64,000 nucleotides of DNA, taken from NCBI GenBank assembly GCA_021307315.1, contig JAJSPD010000041.1, positions 186,001-250,000 of the forward strand, written 5' to 3'. Origin of the DNA: Bisporella sp. PMI_857. Taxonomy: Eukaryota; Ascomycota; Leotiomycetes; Helotiales; Helotiaceae. Positions within the stretch are counted from its first letter, which is position 1, and each line of letters begins with the position of its first letter. Below the pieces are notes generated by a model. That model searched no databases, was not told where the DNA came from, and saw nothing but the letters and a program-made list of their open reading frames with translations. Both the position numbers and the translations under genes were made by a program. Positions 1 through 11,394 of this stretch are shown one piece after another.

Positions 1-9
1 TCGGCATGT

Positions 10-273
10 TTATACGCATCCTCGATTTCGGCCGCATATAGACCTAACGCCACCTTCCGCATCACCATTCCATCTCCCCTTGTTAACCTTCTCGACCCTG
101 TCCCAAATACCGTCGGCCAGCTCTTTATTTTCCAGATCCGGGTCTTTAGGCTCGGTGCGAACACCGATGCGTTTCTTGTTGGCGCCGAAGACCATACATG
201 CCTCGGGGAGCAGCGGGTTGGGCTTTGTGGCGTCCGCGAGGATAATGAGGTCGTTTGTGCGCGACTCGAACAT
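10..273 (-). CDS. Short ORF, possible fragment of an adenylate-forming (NRPS-like) enzyme
   Basis: An 87-codon reading frame starts at an ATG at 273 and reaches a stop near the window edge. The segment SRTNDLIILADATKPNPL resembles the hinge of AMP-binding enzymes (pattern GR-x-DDLI-x-LSNGEK-x-NP), and IWDRVEKVNK resembles the IWP-x-IEEAN helix that follows in fungal NRPS-like reductases. The intervening stretch is shorter than in that family, so if the match is real this is a deleted fragment. No other domain can be seen, and the gene could continue beyond the window. The family assignment is inference from two short motifs only. Confidence 0.25.
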   Translation of the reverse strand: MFESRTNDLIILADATKPNPLLPEACMVFGANKKRIGVRTEPKDPDLENKELADGIWDRVEKVNKGRWNGDAEGGVRSICGRNRGCV

Positions 274-1341
274 AGATAGGTTCGGCTTTGTAAGGTGTCG
301 TCGGAAGAAACCCTTAGTGCGCCATTCGGAGCGCTTGGGAAAATGATGAAGATTAGGAGTAACCAGGAGAATTCTTGGTTAGGATGCGGTCTGTGGACGA
401 CGTCGTAGAAGCTGTAAAAATATAGTTGCCGATTTAGAAGCAATGCAAAAAGGCAATCTGAGTAGTACTTGCTCAGTTCCAAGATGATACTCTAAGGTTG
501 GTCTAACCTCTGGATGGAATTCCATCCGCTAGGTCTTATGTCAGAAACTATCCCTTGCACGTACAACCAGGCTTACCTGCCAGTATTTCCGTTCTGCAAC
601 TAGCAGAAAGATCATGTCCATCTCGGTCTTACGATATCCTTGCCATAATGCTCTGTTTGGACCTAAACAACTTGCAACCTAATCGCTAGTTTTTTTTTGG
701 CCATCGGGCCATCAATTTAAAAGATTTGCCTCATGCTCTCCAGTAAGCCATTAGCATTAAAATTAGTTCTCTTTCTGGGCTGCCTTAGAAAACGCAGAGA
801 CGGAGAAAGCAATTACTCGTTTATCACCAGGCCCAATGATCCACTAGATTTTATGGAACGGCACCGAACAGCTGGTCAATAGACCGCTGAGACATATAAA
901 ATAGTACCGCACCATAGAATCCCTCTTCGCCCATCAGAGAGCAGCACGCACGCAAGGAACTGATGCATGCAGGATATCGCTTTAAGAACCCCTATCGAGC
1001 CAGAAGTATGTAATATTGACACGACATCTTTCCTCGTCCCCTCATAAGTCTTGCATAAAGGTATAAGAGCCTCGCGAGCGGGGAATCGAATATCGGCTCC
1101 AGAGGCAGCGCCACCGTCTCTTATACTCCCAGTGTAGCATACTACCTTGAATAAGTTTGACCTGATGCACGTACTTAAAACGAGCGACCGCCCAATTTAT
1201 CTTGGGAAGAAACCAAGCGACCCCGTATCGCTCTATGGTTACGCCCAGTCCAAGGCCTTTATACAAGGTAGATTTTACCGTTCCATTTCTCCGCCCTATA
1301 GATCTTTGAACAGAAGTGGCTACGGTAAAGTGAAATAGCAG
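274..1341. other. No recognisable gene
   Basis: I see no ORF here with recognisable protein character. The small ORFs near 1042-1338 lie on both strands of the same DNA and show no motif. There is no obvious repeat structure. Confidence 0.5.
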
Positions 1342-2620
1342 CTACAGCAGCGTCGTAGTGCCCACAGAGCCAGCAGATGCTCCACCGTCTGCTCTACAGC
1401 TAACACCATGTCTACTCTTATCTGATAGAAGCCTTTCACTATAAGCTCCATCTTTTTCTTTGGTGTCTCCTATCTCGGTCCCGCATCCCCGAAGGCCAAA
1501 AGTAAAGTGAACCGCGGCGAGGAGTCTCCGAACTAAGATGTTTTCGTCGCGGAGATACTCCTGGCAGTGTCCAATTTGGTACTGGAGCTTCTCGTCCATG
1601 AGACAGCGTGGGCTCTTAGCCGATGTGGCCGCCATACTTAGAGGATGAAATGCTTTCTGGAGGTTGTTGTACTCGCCTGCCATACATGAGTATCCGACGT
1701 TCTAGTTGGCCAGGTTATCATGGATCTGACTAAGATTGGCATCTGGTTTAAGGCCGTACATTAGCTACTCTACGATCTCGTCTACAGGTACTACGGAATC
1801 TATTCTTATCTGATAGGAGTCCCTCATCACAAGCGTCGTGCTCTTCTTTGGCGTTTTCAGAACGAGGGTGTCATCCACTTCCTCGGTCGTCCGCCATGCA
1901 CCCGTGACCTTCCCTCCTTCCTGTAGTCTCAGTACGTTGCCCTTGAAGAGCAGGTCAAGCATGCCATCCAGAGGGTATGGGCTCCCGCGTCGGACATACT
2001 TTGTCCTGATGTAATGAAGTCTATTTAGAGGATTAGGGTCTTGAGTTCGCGATGCTTCTAGCCGGTCAAGGCCAGTTAAGCCTGCGTAAGCCCTCTCTGG
2101 CGGGCCGTACTCTAAGAAGAGCGATCGTGACATCCATACTAACCCGGCGAGAATAGTGAAGTCGCACGACGCCTTCCGGAAACGCGTCTCCGCATCGATC
2201 CCAAAACCCAACGAAGTGCATCACCGTAATCCTTATGACTGCCACTTGGGTGTAGGGCCGTGAGGAGATTGATTGATCAAATAGCTGTACTGCCAAAACA
2301 TCGTGAGCACTATCGTCCGTCAGTTCCAGCTCCCGGGCCACAGTCAGTCGTTCGGTCATCTCTTCCAGTACACCCAGCCGTAGACCGTGTCTCTATCGCG
2401 TTGGTCAAAGTGATGCATGAGGCTCGCTGTCTCCAGGTACGGAAGCATGCAGCCTCTCTTCGAACTGCCCGTCCCACGCTATCGTGACGCTGTGGTGTGT
2501 TCCCGCCGCCAGCCTGGACGCCGACTCTTGGGCGAAGTGGAGGGCGGCTTCTTGGTGATGGCGAGGATGTTGGCCAGCCTGCCCTTGAACCTCGTTGGTC
2601 ACTTGATGTGATGCTTGAGC
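1342..2620 (-). pseudogene. Remnant of a telomere-linked RecQ-helicase-like protein (N-terminal, DUF3505-type region)
   Basis: Three minus-strand reading frames (about 2359-2066, 2211-1765 and 1683-1342) form a consecutive but frame-broken series. The first carries a hydrophobic, aromatic-rich segment ending in ITVMHFVGFWD. The second carries LVWMSRSLFLEYGPPERAY followed later by RTKYVRRGSPYPLDGMLDLL. The third carries LLAAVHFTFGLRGCGTEI. These correspond in order to conserved segments of the large fungal helicases often found at chromosome ends: the W-x-SR-x-LY-LEYALP block, the RRKYM-x-G-x-PxP block, and the HMTGGQPARGTELL block. The helicase domain itself is absent. The frame changes mean it cannot make a full protein. 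A second fragment of the same family lies at 56.9 kb. The family call rests on remembered motif patterns, not on a search. Confidence 0.5.
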
Positions 2621-3910
2621 CCACGGTGTGCTCTCATCTCGACCCTTGGCGTCATCTTCTCTGGTTCCATCTCGTCTCTTCCTCCCGTTCTACATCCTCT
2701 TCCGCTTTCATCGCTTCAATCACTCGTCCGTAGGCTATCTACTATGTCGGTGGTATTTCGCGCCGCACAACGCTGCCAACGATCCAGTAGCTACCGCGCA
2801 TGTCGCTCACCTACCTCTGAGCCTCACCCCCTCGGGTGCTCCTTCTCGACATGTGCCTTCAGATCGCCGTCCCCTCCCACGCACCTCGGAGGTAGGGACC
2901 AGTACGCCACTGCATGCCCTCGAGGATGGCAGGAAAGGGAGAGGCTCAGCCATAGGGAGGGGCCGCCAGCTCCACGGGTGTTGCCTTCGGCCGGGGCGAA
3001 CGGCCTGGGCAGCATCGAAGATGGGCTGCCATTTTGCCAGCGGCAGCTTGTGGTCTCAGTTGAGGTGCAAACAGTTCTTGAGTACGTGCAATAGGATGTC
3101 GAGTCTAGGTACAGTACCCTTGGGAAACAAATTCTGTGGCCTTTCCGCCCAGAATTCTAGAGAACAAAACAGGGACTCTTTTGAAGTGGAGTGGTAGCGG
3201 AAGTCAGTAATTTCTACGGAATCATGATCCACTCTGTCAATCTGACATCCGTCTATGACTAGATAGCGGGATATACCTTAATATAGGGAGCTACTTGAAG
3301 CTTGCCTCCATCCACCTCTTTGATCAGTTACCCAACTTGCATTCCTGGATTTGACCCCAAAGTTTCTCAGGAGATCATTATAATTCCTTTGACTCAACCT
3401 GTTCAGTACACACATATAGATACAACGTCAGAAGATTTCAGCTACTTAATAGTAGGCTATTCTCCTGACAATAGCTTCAAGATTATGAAGAGACAAAGCC
3501 TACAAATTACGATGATGAGTCTTATACGGGTGGAGGAACAGCGTCATAGTGGTACAAATGTTTCCTTGATAGTCGCAGCATGACATGTTTAGTTATAGAT
3601 CCTCAAATTAAAAAAAATATAATGTGATCATCAGTGATATCTAAAAGGAGACACGGCATTAGCTTAAGTGGCCCGAACCCTGTCGATGCTGCACATCGTG
3701 TCTAAATCTCCCCGAGGCCCCAATGTGTTATATTACAACCGTGGCCCGCCAGAGTCCTCAGGGCTAAAGGACGTAGCTTTCATTATCGAGGCTTCTGGGT
3801 TGGATATCTTTTTATGCTCTAATTTCTTCCAGCGGTAGTCGCTCACTTCAATTTGGACTTTCGTAACAGCCCATTGAGGCCAGTTCTGGTACTCCATCTT
3901 CAAACATTTC
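2621..3910. other. No confident gene; scattered overlapping ORFs
   Basis: Overlapping ORFs at 2615-3197 on both strands are rich in Arg, Ser and Pro and look like GC-rich noncoding DNA. A plus ORF at 3302-3583 has no motif. A minus ORF at 3733-3933 contains a segment (ELVAIMKCLKMEYQNWPQ) faintly like the helix of fungal RNase H-type proteins, but it overlaps the start of the next gene and I do not call it. Confidence 0.4.
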
Positions 3911-6217
3911 ATGATGGCCACCAGCTCTACCATCAGTTATACAAAACGGACCAGAGGCCCGGTGGATTTTATCTGCGTTGACCTAGGGACTGGATATCTT
4001 CGCATGGCTAGTAGCAACATAGGCAACAAAACATGCAAAGAAATCGGAAACTATCCAGCAGCGCGAGCGGGGACACCTTCGCTCGTTCCTCAGGCGCCGT
4101 CAAGCATCATATATGAGCCCGACGAGAAGGGACCCGCAAAGCCTGTCGCGTTTGGTTATGCCGCACCATGCCGCAAGCAAGTACGAGTGTCTAGAGTGAA
4201 GATTGCCCTTCTATTTGACCCTGAAAATTACGGTTATTCCCACTCCCACTTGGTTGGTGTAGTGGATAGTCTCAGACTACAAACTATACAACAGATCCCA
4301 GAGGACTTTCTTAGGTTCGCGATCGAACATGCCACCAAGGAGTGCGGTGGGCAGCCCAAGGATGGCTGGGCCGTTTCCGTACCTCAGTACTATAAGATCG
4401 AGGAAGCGCAAAGCTTTCAAGAAGTACTTCGAAGAGCAGGTTGCATTGGTGACATATATATTCATGGCGAAAGCGACTGCGTTACTTACGCAAACCTGAC
4501 CGCGATTGAAGATATTATTGGCGATGAAAGAGATAGTGCTTTCCAAAATGGAGAAAACTTCACAGTAACGATAGGAATATTTGACCTTGGAGCTGGCACA
4601 GCGGTTAGTACCCAGGACTTAGATACAATAGATTGATTGACCTATTATACACAGGACATAACAACCTGCGAAGTTTGCTTCAAAGTTGACAGCACACCAC
4701 CCACAGTCAATGAATTGGGAGCGCTACTGAGTACGTCAGAAGCGCCAGCTGAAAATATCGAATACTTATAAAATTTACGGCAAATGACTGAAATACCACT
4801 GCTTTTTACCCGAAATTCTCATATACCACTGTTTTTGTTTGCCTCTTACTGAAATACCATCATTTTGAAGCCAAGAGAAAATGATGGTATTTCAGTCAAA
4901 AGCACGTAAAATGATGGTATACTAGTAATACTACTGTAAAACACTTTTCTTACTGGTATACCATCATTCGAGCTAGATAACGAAGAGCAAAAGCGTCAAG
5001 CTCAGCGCTTTGGTATAAAGCTAAATATGCAATATGCTAGGAAGGAGGTTATACAAAAGGAAGTAGATATTGTCGGCGATCTTCCTAGTAGCGACGACGA
5101 GCTTTCAGACTGCCTAGTGACCTATTCGAGGCTAATCACGAGTATATAGTTGACATACCTCTAGAAATCCGTTATTCTACAAAGTCAGGAAGAGCGTATG
5201 GAAGTGCGTGATATTGAGCGATTCAAGGTTCTTTGTAATTAAAGTACTTTTATTTCCATTATAAGTTGCTTATAAAAGTTGTATCTTTCTTTCTGAAATA
5301 CCATCCTTTTGTTGGTGATTGACTGAAATACCATAGTAATGGTATTTCAGTAAGAGGCAAACAAAAACAGTGGTATATGAGAATTTCGGGTAAAAAACAG
5401 TGGTATTTCAGTCATTTGCCGTAAAATTTATTTAGGCTTTGCGATTGGAGGAGACCTGTTTGACGAGAGATTTATTGAGCTTCTGCGTTCCAAGTTTAAC
5501 ACTAACACGAGCCCAGATCGAGAGCGGGTTTTTTTGGGGCCATTTGTGGAACGTTTTCGTGAGCAAGCAAAGACGCAATCGCCAACTGATTTCGAGGACG
5601 ATGAGTATCCTTTTCGCGTTCCAGATAGCAATGAGCCTTTTACATTGACAGCGTAAGCATACCTTTTGGTTCCCCTTTGTTGAATCCACTACTTACTTAA
5701 TGAAGAGCCGATATGACTTGTATTATGGATCCGCCGATTGATGAATCTTGTCGAAGGATTGGCGAGCATCTCGTTCCGCTAGCTAAGCCATTGGACCTTA
5801 TTGTTATCTCAGGAGGGAATTCAGAAGTACCTGACATGATCCCGCGCTTGGAAGCTATGTTGATGGAGAGGAACATTGTCAGTGATGGCAATAAGGTAAT
5901 TCACTTGACGGGGCAGTTATTGTCAGTACCAATTCAATCCAAGCAGAATTCCGAGTCGAGACTAACTTAGATGTACCCGTAGAAACGCGGTAATTCGTGG
6001 CCTTCACTACCGCATCAACCAAGGATTGCTGAACGGCTTTCGCGCTCCTAAACAAGAACAACAGAGTTCTAACTCGAGCATCTCCAACGATACTTTGCTA
6101 GGTCATTTGGAAAAGCTGAAGAGTGAAAGTCACTCACAGAAAATAGTTTCAAAACCTTCCCTTGGATCGCGTGCTTTGTATCTTGTTATTCAGAGTCCCC
6201 AATATAGTATTAAGTAG
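3911..6217 (+). CDS. Hsp70-like actin-fold ATPase, five exons
   Basis: The encoded protein is a divergent fungal Hsp70/actin-type ATPase, a family whose members are often found near HET and other non-self-recognition genes. Exons: 3911-4603, 4655-4730, 5436-5652, 5706-5921, 5971-6217. All joins keep frame and give about 482 residues. Introns are GTTAGT..ACAG, GTACGT..TTAG, GTAAGC..GAAG and GTCAGT..TTAG. Phosphate-1 motif DFICVDLGTGYLRMAS lies near residue 20. Phosphate-2 motif DLGAGTADITTCEV is formed only by the exon 1-2 join. LSFAIGGDLFDERF is formed only by the exon 2-3 join. The adenosine-site motif LIVISGGNSEVP lies in exon 4. The C-terminus is shorter and more divergent than in family members of 550-600 aa, so the end could be truncated. 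Intron 2 is 705 nt because it holds a 644-bp MITE; without it and one 9-bp repeat the intron would be 52 nt. Start: first ATG of the open frame. Function of this family is not known; ATPase fold is firm. Confidence 0.85.
4778..5421. mobile_element. 644-bp MITE with 83-bp terminal inverted repeats, inside intron 2 of the Hsp70-like gene
   Basis: Left arm 4778-4860 and right arm 5339-5421 are inverted copies over 83 bp with a single mismatch by eye. Both ends start CGGCAAATGACTGAAATACC read inward. The element is flanked by a perfect 9-bp direct repeat TAAAATTTA (4769-4777 and 5422-5430). A 9-bp duplication is typical of Mutator-like elements, but assignment to that superfamily is inference. 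The arms contain the short motif AAATACCA or TATACCA about every 30 bp. The centre holds a short open stretch (about 4965-5145) that may be what is left of a protein of the autonomous parent. A related element lies at 37387-38057. Confidence 0.9.
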
Positions 6218-7735
6218 ACTTGCCTCTTGTCTGATGATTCCTATCATGCGTTTTCTTCCGGGTGGCATGTAGTTGTGCGCATTCTTTGTGTAGACGGTTA
6301 TTGCTACCTTGCAGCTCTCCGATACATTCTGAGACACGATATAAGCTTGATCACCCAAACGAAGACATACTCACGAATTATCGTTCTTGATAGAGCAGGT
6401 AGAAGCAGGAGAGTTTCTGGTGGAGCATCGGCTTATTCTTTTGCTCTGGTTCCCTCATATTGAACATCCCAGCAACATGCGTACTATTGCACCTATCAAA
6501 TGCGCCGCCTTTTTCTCGCTGCAAGGTCACCCTCAGCCGACCTTTTCCTCTTCCCATAATGTTCTCCCCTAAAGTGAGCATCCAGGCCTTGGGCTGATAT
6601 TCACTTCTCTATCAGGTACGGCGATCCGCTAATACCACATGGCCCTGAGTCGCCTTGCTTAAAAGGTATCGTGAACTTGCCGCCGAGACTTAGCTCTACT
6701 CGTTTTCGAAAATTTCTATCTTTGACGATGAGGGAACGCCCGCCGACTTCTCCTGGAATAGAGCAGTTATTTAAGTAAAAAGTAGCGTTTAGCAGCTGAT
6801 TGAGCAGCGGCTGATATGCACGATCGCTTCGGCTTACTGAGCAGAAGATGGAGCCAGTACCTGTATGTTTCCCATTGCGTCCTTCCGGGATTGAGCCCAA
6901 TTCGAAGTAGAATAAAGATGCGATGGCACATCACGCTATATTACCAATAAATTGTGGCGCTTGTTGGGAGAGAATGCGTGATAAACATGTCAAACAGATC
7001 TGTGCCCGTGAAGATGTCTCCATCTCTAATTGGGAAAAAAGCGGATGGGAGCTCGCGAGCCAACGGCTTGAGGATCTCGAATTTCGGCGCAAACTCCGCG
7101 ATGACATTTTCAAATCTATTTTTACCCATATGGCCCTGGTTTGTATTGGCAATTCTGTATATATCCAGTATACCAACCTTTCGCTGGTGCTGCTGGCGCT
7201 GCTGGGGAAAGAGCTCATTTCTACTAAAAATTCCTTGTCAGTCAAAGGGAACTCGCGTTCAAAGCTCTGAACGTGTTGCACTGGTTTTGGAGTATTCTGT
7301 ACCGACCGCGATAGATGCTGTATATTTTTAGTACTTTGCCGTTGTGGATGTAGTCTCCCATGCTCAGGTAGCCTCCTATACTCACGTCTTCATTGTGAAC
7401 TTCTATTCTCCCACTCTAGCACGGTATAATTACTCATTTGTTTGCGTTTTGACGGCGGAAGTCCAGACGAGGGTTTGCAATCCGAGCCTGATGCCTTCTC
7501 CTTCTGGAGTTTCGATACTCCCGATGCTCTCGCCAGCATCTTTAATTCTCATTAGAAAAATTTCCTGGTTTGAGGGGCATTTCGACTTACCATCGTGTTT
7601 AATGGAGCATTTGTTCGGACGCCCACCGAGCTAAAGGTGTTCGGAGTTAGCGGAATTCTTTTCCAGTGCCTAAAGGCATGAAATTGAGCCTCTGCAGTCT
7701 CTAGAAGGCCTTTTCACTATTGGGACTAACTTACT
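6218..7735. other. No assignable gene; a few unassigned ORFs
   Basis: A minus ORF at 6601-6900 ends with a FKQGDSGPCGISGS segment that recalls the GDSG of trypsin-like proteases, but no His/Asp partners are visible. ORFs at 6923-7331 exist on both strands; the minus frame at 6941-7129 looks the more protein-like and carries no recognisable domain. Plus ORF 7344-7634 has no motif. Confidence 0.35.
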
Positions 7736-8097
7736 TGACAGCTCGCGCATGCTCCTTTGAAGTATCCTTCCAATGCCACACACAATGCAAATTTCCCCGT
7801 CCATTAGCACAAGGCAAGCACAGAGGGTCGGTAATATCCCCACGCGTTGCTAGCAAGCATCCGGATCTTATTGTTTCCTTCTACCCCTGGCCTCCATGGA
7901 AGTGGGCGCTTCTCCACCATTGCCTGCAATCGTTCTTCCATAGTGCTAACCTCCCTTTTATATCCTCTGGGTGTTCGATGCGCTCCGCTCGGTACACTAC
8001 GCAAGCCTTGATCGGTTTTCCTTGATGTCAACGGACTTGATCTATGTCTGCTGTCAAGCTCTCGATCTTCGCGTGCACAAGAACTTCCTAGAGTCAT
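7736..8097 (-). pseudogene. Frameshifted Cys-rich fungal protein (DUF3716-like)
   Basis: Minus-strand frames encode RPLPWRPGVEGNNKIRML, then DPLCLPCANGRGN, and after a one-base frame change near 7797 FALCVALEGYFKGACASCQ, followed by a GTAAGT donor. This is the C-x2-C..C-x(n)-C-x2-C pattern seen at the end of many fungal proteins that carry a DUF3716-type zinc-binding motif (consensus PC-x2-C-x(n)-GPF-x2-CV-x(n)-GAC-x-NC). The frameshift and the absence of a supported start mark it as a pseudogene fragment. Function of such proteins is unknown. Confidence 0.5.
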
Positions 8098-8334
8098 TCA
8101 AGCCCACCTTAGAAGCCGTGACTAGCGAGGTCATCAGCTCCTCCAGCCATCAAGTCTTACAACTCTGCAACAAAATATCTGGAAGAGCGTAACTGCAGTC
8201 TGGTATCGAACCGGATCTCTGGGAACAGGAACTTAGACCCCACCACATTCTTATATGAGAATGCACCAAAAGAACTTGTATCTCAGTTTCATATGCATTT
8301 AAAGAGGTTTTCCCATCTACCCACTATAAAATCG

Positions 8335-8410
8335 ACTGTTCCAGGCCTTCATTCCCATATCTAGAGGTTTTTCATATAAGGAGTTTTCATGTAACCAGTT
8401 TCGACCGTAT
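8335..8410. mobile_element. Degenerate pogo-type transposon end
   Basis: The stretch contains CCATATCTAGAGG, then TTTCATATAAGGAG, then TGTAACCAGTTTCGACCGTA. The order and spacing match the right ends of the pogo-type elements at 42.5 kb and 54.6 kb, which read CGATATATAGAGG, ATATAAGGAG and TATAACCAGGTTTCACTGTA. I could not place a convincing left end. Confidence 0.4.
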
Positions 8411-8874
8411 CACGAATGAGTGTAGTATAGTCTCGACAATAAGAATAAGAATACTATTTAAGTTGAGTACGAAGTTTTTTGTAAAGAGCGACTATATACT
8501 GATATAGGATTTTTATGTTTATGGACTTTTTGGACTTCGTGGGTCCATGTATAGTGCTTTACTTATTATAAAAATAATCGCGCTTTGGCTATTTTTAAGT
8601 CGGTTTACTTTATAATTAGTTTAGATGATCTTGTAACTACGCAAGGAATCACGGGTTAGAATAGAGGCATATGGAAGTGCGTACAATAGGCTGATAGTGA
8701 TTGCCTTATAGGTCTAAAGTACTAAGGAAACAAAAACATGAGGAGCAACTGTAGAGAATATGAACAGGCCTTTATATAGGCGACTCCGACTCTCCCCCGT
8801 ATTGGGTCTGAAACCCCTCATACCCTGATCATCACCCCTTGCTTCTGTATCATGACCTCCGTGCATACCGATTG
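8411..8874. other. AT-rich intergenic sequence
   Basis: No open reading frame of note. The stretch is AT-rich (8440-8640 especially). Confidence 0.5.
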
Positions 8875-11394
8875 TTACAGATCTAGATCAACAGACTTGA
8901 CTTCAAATGCAGTTTTGCCAGTGAGAACAGATGTATTTATGCCATAGAGAGGAAGGAACTCCAGAAGCATCTCTATAAGCGCAAGGTCGGTACCTAAATA
9001 CATTACTTAGATTGATATTTTCACAACTTTAAAAAATTACTTCACCTTTTGCGCCGACTATAGAGGCAGAAAATGGGAGAAGTTCAACCTTGTCCGTAAT
9101 ATGTGACTTGTACTTTGCTTGACCGACTGCGTAACTATGTAAGTGACTATTCGCTTAGCTAGGTCGAATACATACTAGGTATAACGATGTTTGGTACACC
9201 AGAAAACGAGGCATGGAGATTGGAATCAAAGCCGTAAAACTCGCGTTCATTCGGTACGCTAAGCACGGCGTTAGATCGACTCACAAAGCTTAAGAGAAAT
9301 GGAAATTACGGTAAGTGATCGTCGCGATGGCTGTCGTAATATCTAGGAACGATCATAAGCGTAGATGCTTTTGGATCCTTGTCATGCATAACATGATTCA
9401 GAAACCACTCGTTGTGGGTTTTGACCTCTTCATGAGCTGATTTCAATCGTTCAGGCGTGATTGAGGCGCCATTTTGCCTTTGCTTTCATTAGCTTAGCCG
9501 TTACAAAGATATCGCATAAATACCATATCCATTGAGTCGGCGGGCTAACGTAAGGTTTATGGTCAAAGTGAGCCTCATAGTCTTCCCGAAAGTCCGACGT
9601 GATCTCATAGTAGTCATGTGTAAGGACGTCTATGAATGTCTGCCAGTAAATGATAAGCGAGTAGCTTCTATCTTGGTGGCGATGTAAACGTACCCTTTCG
9701 ACATATGAAAATAATGGTTCCGATATTGCTAGTGGCCTATGTAATGACCAAAGATCCTCAAGTGGCGTTCGCACAAGCTCGGCATGAAGATGCTCTGATA
9801 AGGCAGATGCGAATTTCTCTACATTTTCCTGTATTCCTGAAACTGTCACGTCATATTCAGGGGGCATTAATATTTTCTTCACGTTGAATTTCTAGACAAA
9901 GATTAAACATGTAATCTGCACTCCCAGAAAGAAAGTTCACCTTATTCTTGATCGATTTCCACTGGCACCAGAATTTGCTAATAGTCAACAGTTCCGCCAG
10001 GCCTCGCGCAAAATAGCCGATGGTTTGAAAAGAGCTAGGGGCAGATCAGTCGACACTCTACCAACCAAATTCTTAGTCACTCACGGACAAGGTATAAGGG
10101 CCCCAGGCTCTTGTTTTCCGTTGTGTGTCGGTCGGAGACCGTAAACTCCGTTAGAAACAGCCGGATCGCGAACACTGCCACCTCCTACAACCGTAGTCAG
10201 TATCATCCGGCTTTAAAAATGTAGTCTCACCATCTGTCCCTAACGTGAAATCTAGCCAGGGGTAAGTTCCAAGGGCAGCTGCACTGCCAGTACTGCTTCC
10301 TGTTGCTCCTATGTAAAAGTCACCTCGAGGATTGAACGGATAAGAATAATCAACCCAATCTGCAACAACCTCTTGATTGGCAGCAAACTCAACAGTTTTG
10401 GTTTTTCCAATAATAATAGCTCCCTGTCCGATTATCATGTCTATAAAATCTGTGCTATGCGCTGATGGAGGATAGCATTGAGCATATGCGCGATTACCAT
10501 TTCCCGTGCGCACACCTTTGAGATCCAACACATCTTTGACGCCCACCCTCATACCAGCCAGCGGCTTCTCAGAAGAAGGCTTATATCTTAGTCGGGAAGG
10601 GACAGCAATGGTCAGTGCATGTGTTCCGTAAGCAGATGCAGTCAATGTGGAGTACCTGTTCAGCTTTAGGTTGCCACCAGTGAAAAACGTTTCAAAGAAC
10701 TTACGTTCTGTTGTCCTTCTGGGAAGGGATTGTGCTTGCAATGAAAGATTCCCCGGAGTCGGCATACAGTCGCCAGGCTGCAAAGAAACCGCGAGAGGAA
10801 TAGAAATATGGCCCTTCAGCCCATGCTATGGAGCCTGGTTTTCCGTGTATAAGTCTTTACACCCCTGGGATGAGAGAAAGGCGAATATCTCATCACTAAG
10901 GTCCCTTAAGTCGTATTCAGTAATCAAAACAATCGTTGCCATAAAGCTTGGTGAGAATACGTCGTCGGTGTTGAAATAGTCTAATTTCGATTTCAAGAGG
11001 GCCGATGTTACAGCCTCGTTGTTACTATTGATGATAGTGGCAGGTGCCCAGTCTACTGATAATGTAATGTTGATCGATAACTTGTCGTCTGTTAGCAGTT
11101 GTCTCGAAATAAGACGAGACCTACCTCTGGGAATTCTTGGACGAAGTATGCTACATCAGAAAGCTCAAGAACAGTGGTGGCCTTCACAACAGCGCTAAAA
11201 TCATCATTACTTTGGGATTGGACGTCAATCGGGATAACCCGAATGTTGTGCGTAGACTGGCATTTTCCCAGATGGCTATTGAGGTTCGTGAAGCGCACAG
11301 AAGGACTGAAGAAAACGAACCAACTCGCGATGAGGGCAAAGCTCGTCGCGAGCGTGTAGAGAGCAAACGAGAAATGGCGATAACACATTTCCAT
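8875..11394 (-). pseudogene. Amidase-signature hydrolase, broken by frameshifts
   Basis: The gene encodes a fungal amidase (Ser-Ser-Lys hydrolase acting on amide bonds) with an N-terminal hydrophobic segment (near 11370-11310, probable signal or anchor). Recognisable blocks in order are GVKDVLDLKGVRTGNGNRAY with the catalytic Lys; GATGSSTGSAAAL, the glycine/serine core; and [20 protein letters not shown], formed only when a 46-nt intron at 10185-10230 is removed. Further downstream come the W-x-QW segment, EWFLNHVMHDKDP, SGVPNIVIPIGQ (again across an intron) and a C-terminal GTDLALIEMLLEFLPLYG ending at a stop at 8875. Damage: one-base frame changes near 10835 and 9470 and an in-frame TGA near 10045. 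About eight short introns can be inferred. Family membership is clear; the exact exon list is approximate. Confidence 0.75.

Noticed and set aside
2310..3197. Several overlapping 100-190-codon ORFs on both strands
   Set aside because: Low-complexity Arg/Ser/Pro composition in mutually overlapping frames, typical of GC-rich noncoding DNA.
6601..6900. Possible trypsin-like serine protease (GDSG motif)
   Set aside because: No His or Asp catalytic blocks, too short, and no supporting neighbouring exon.
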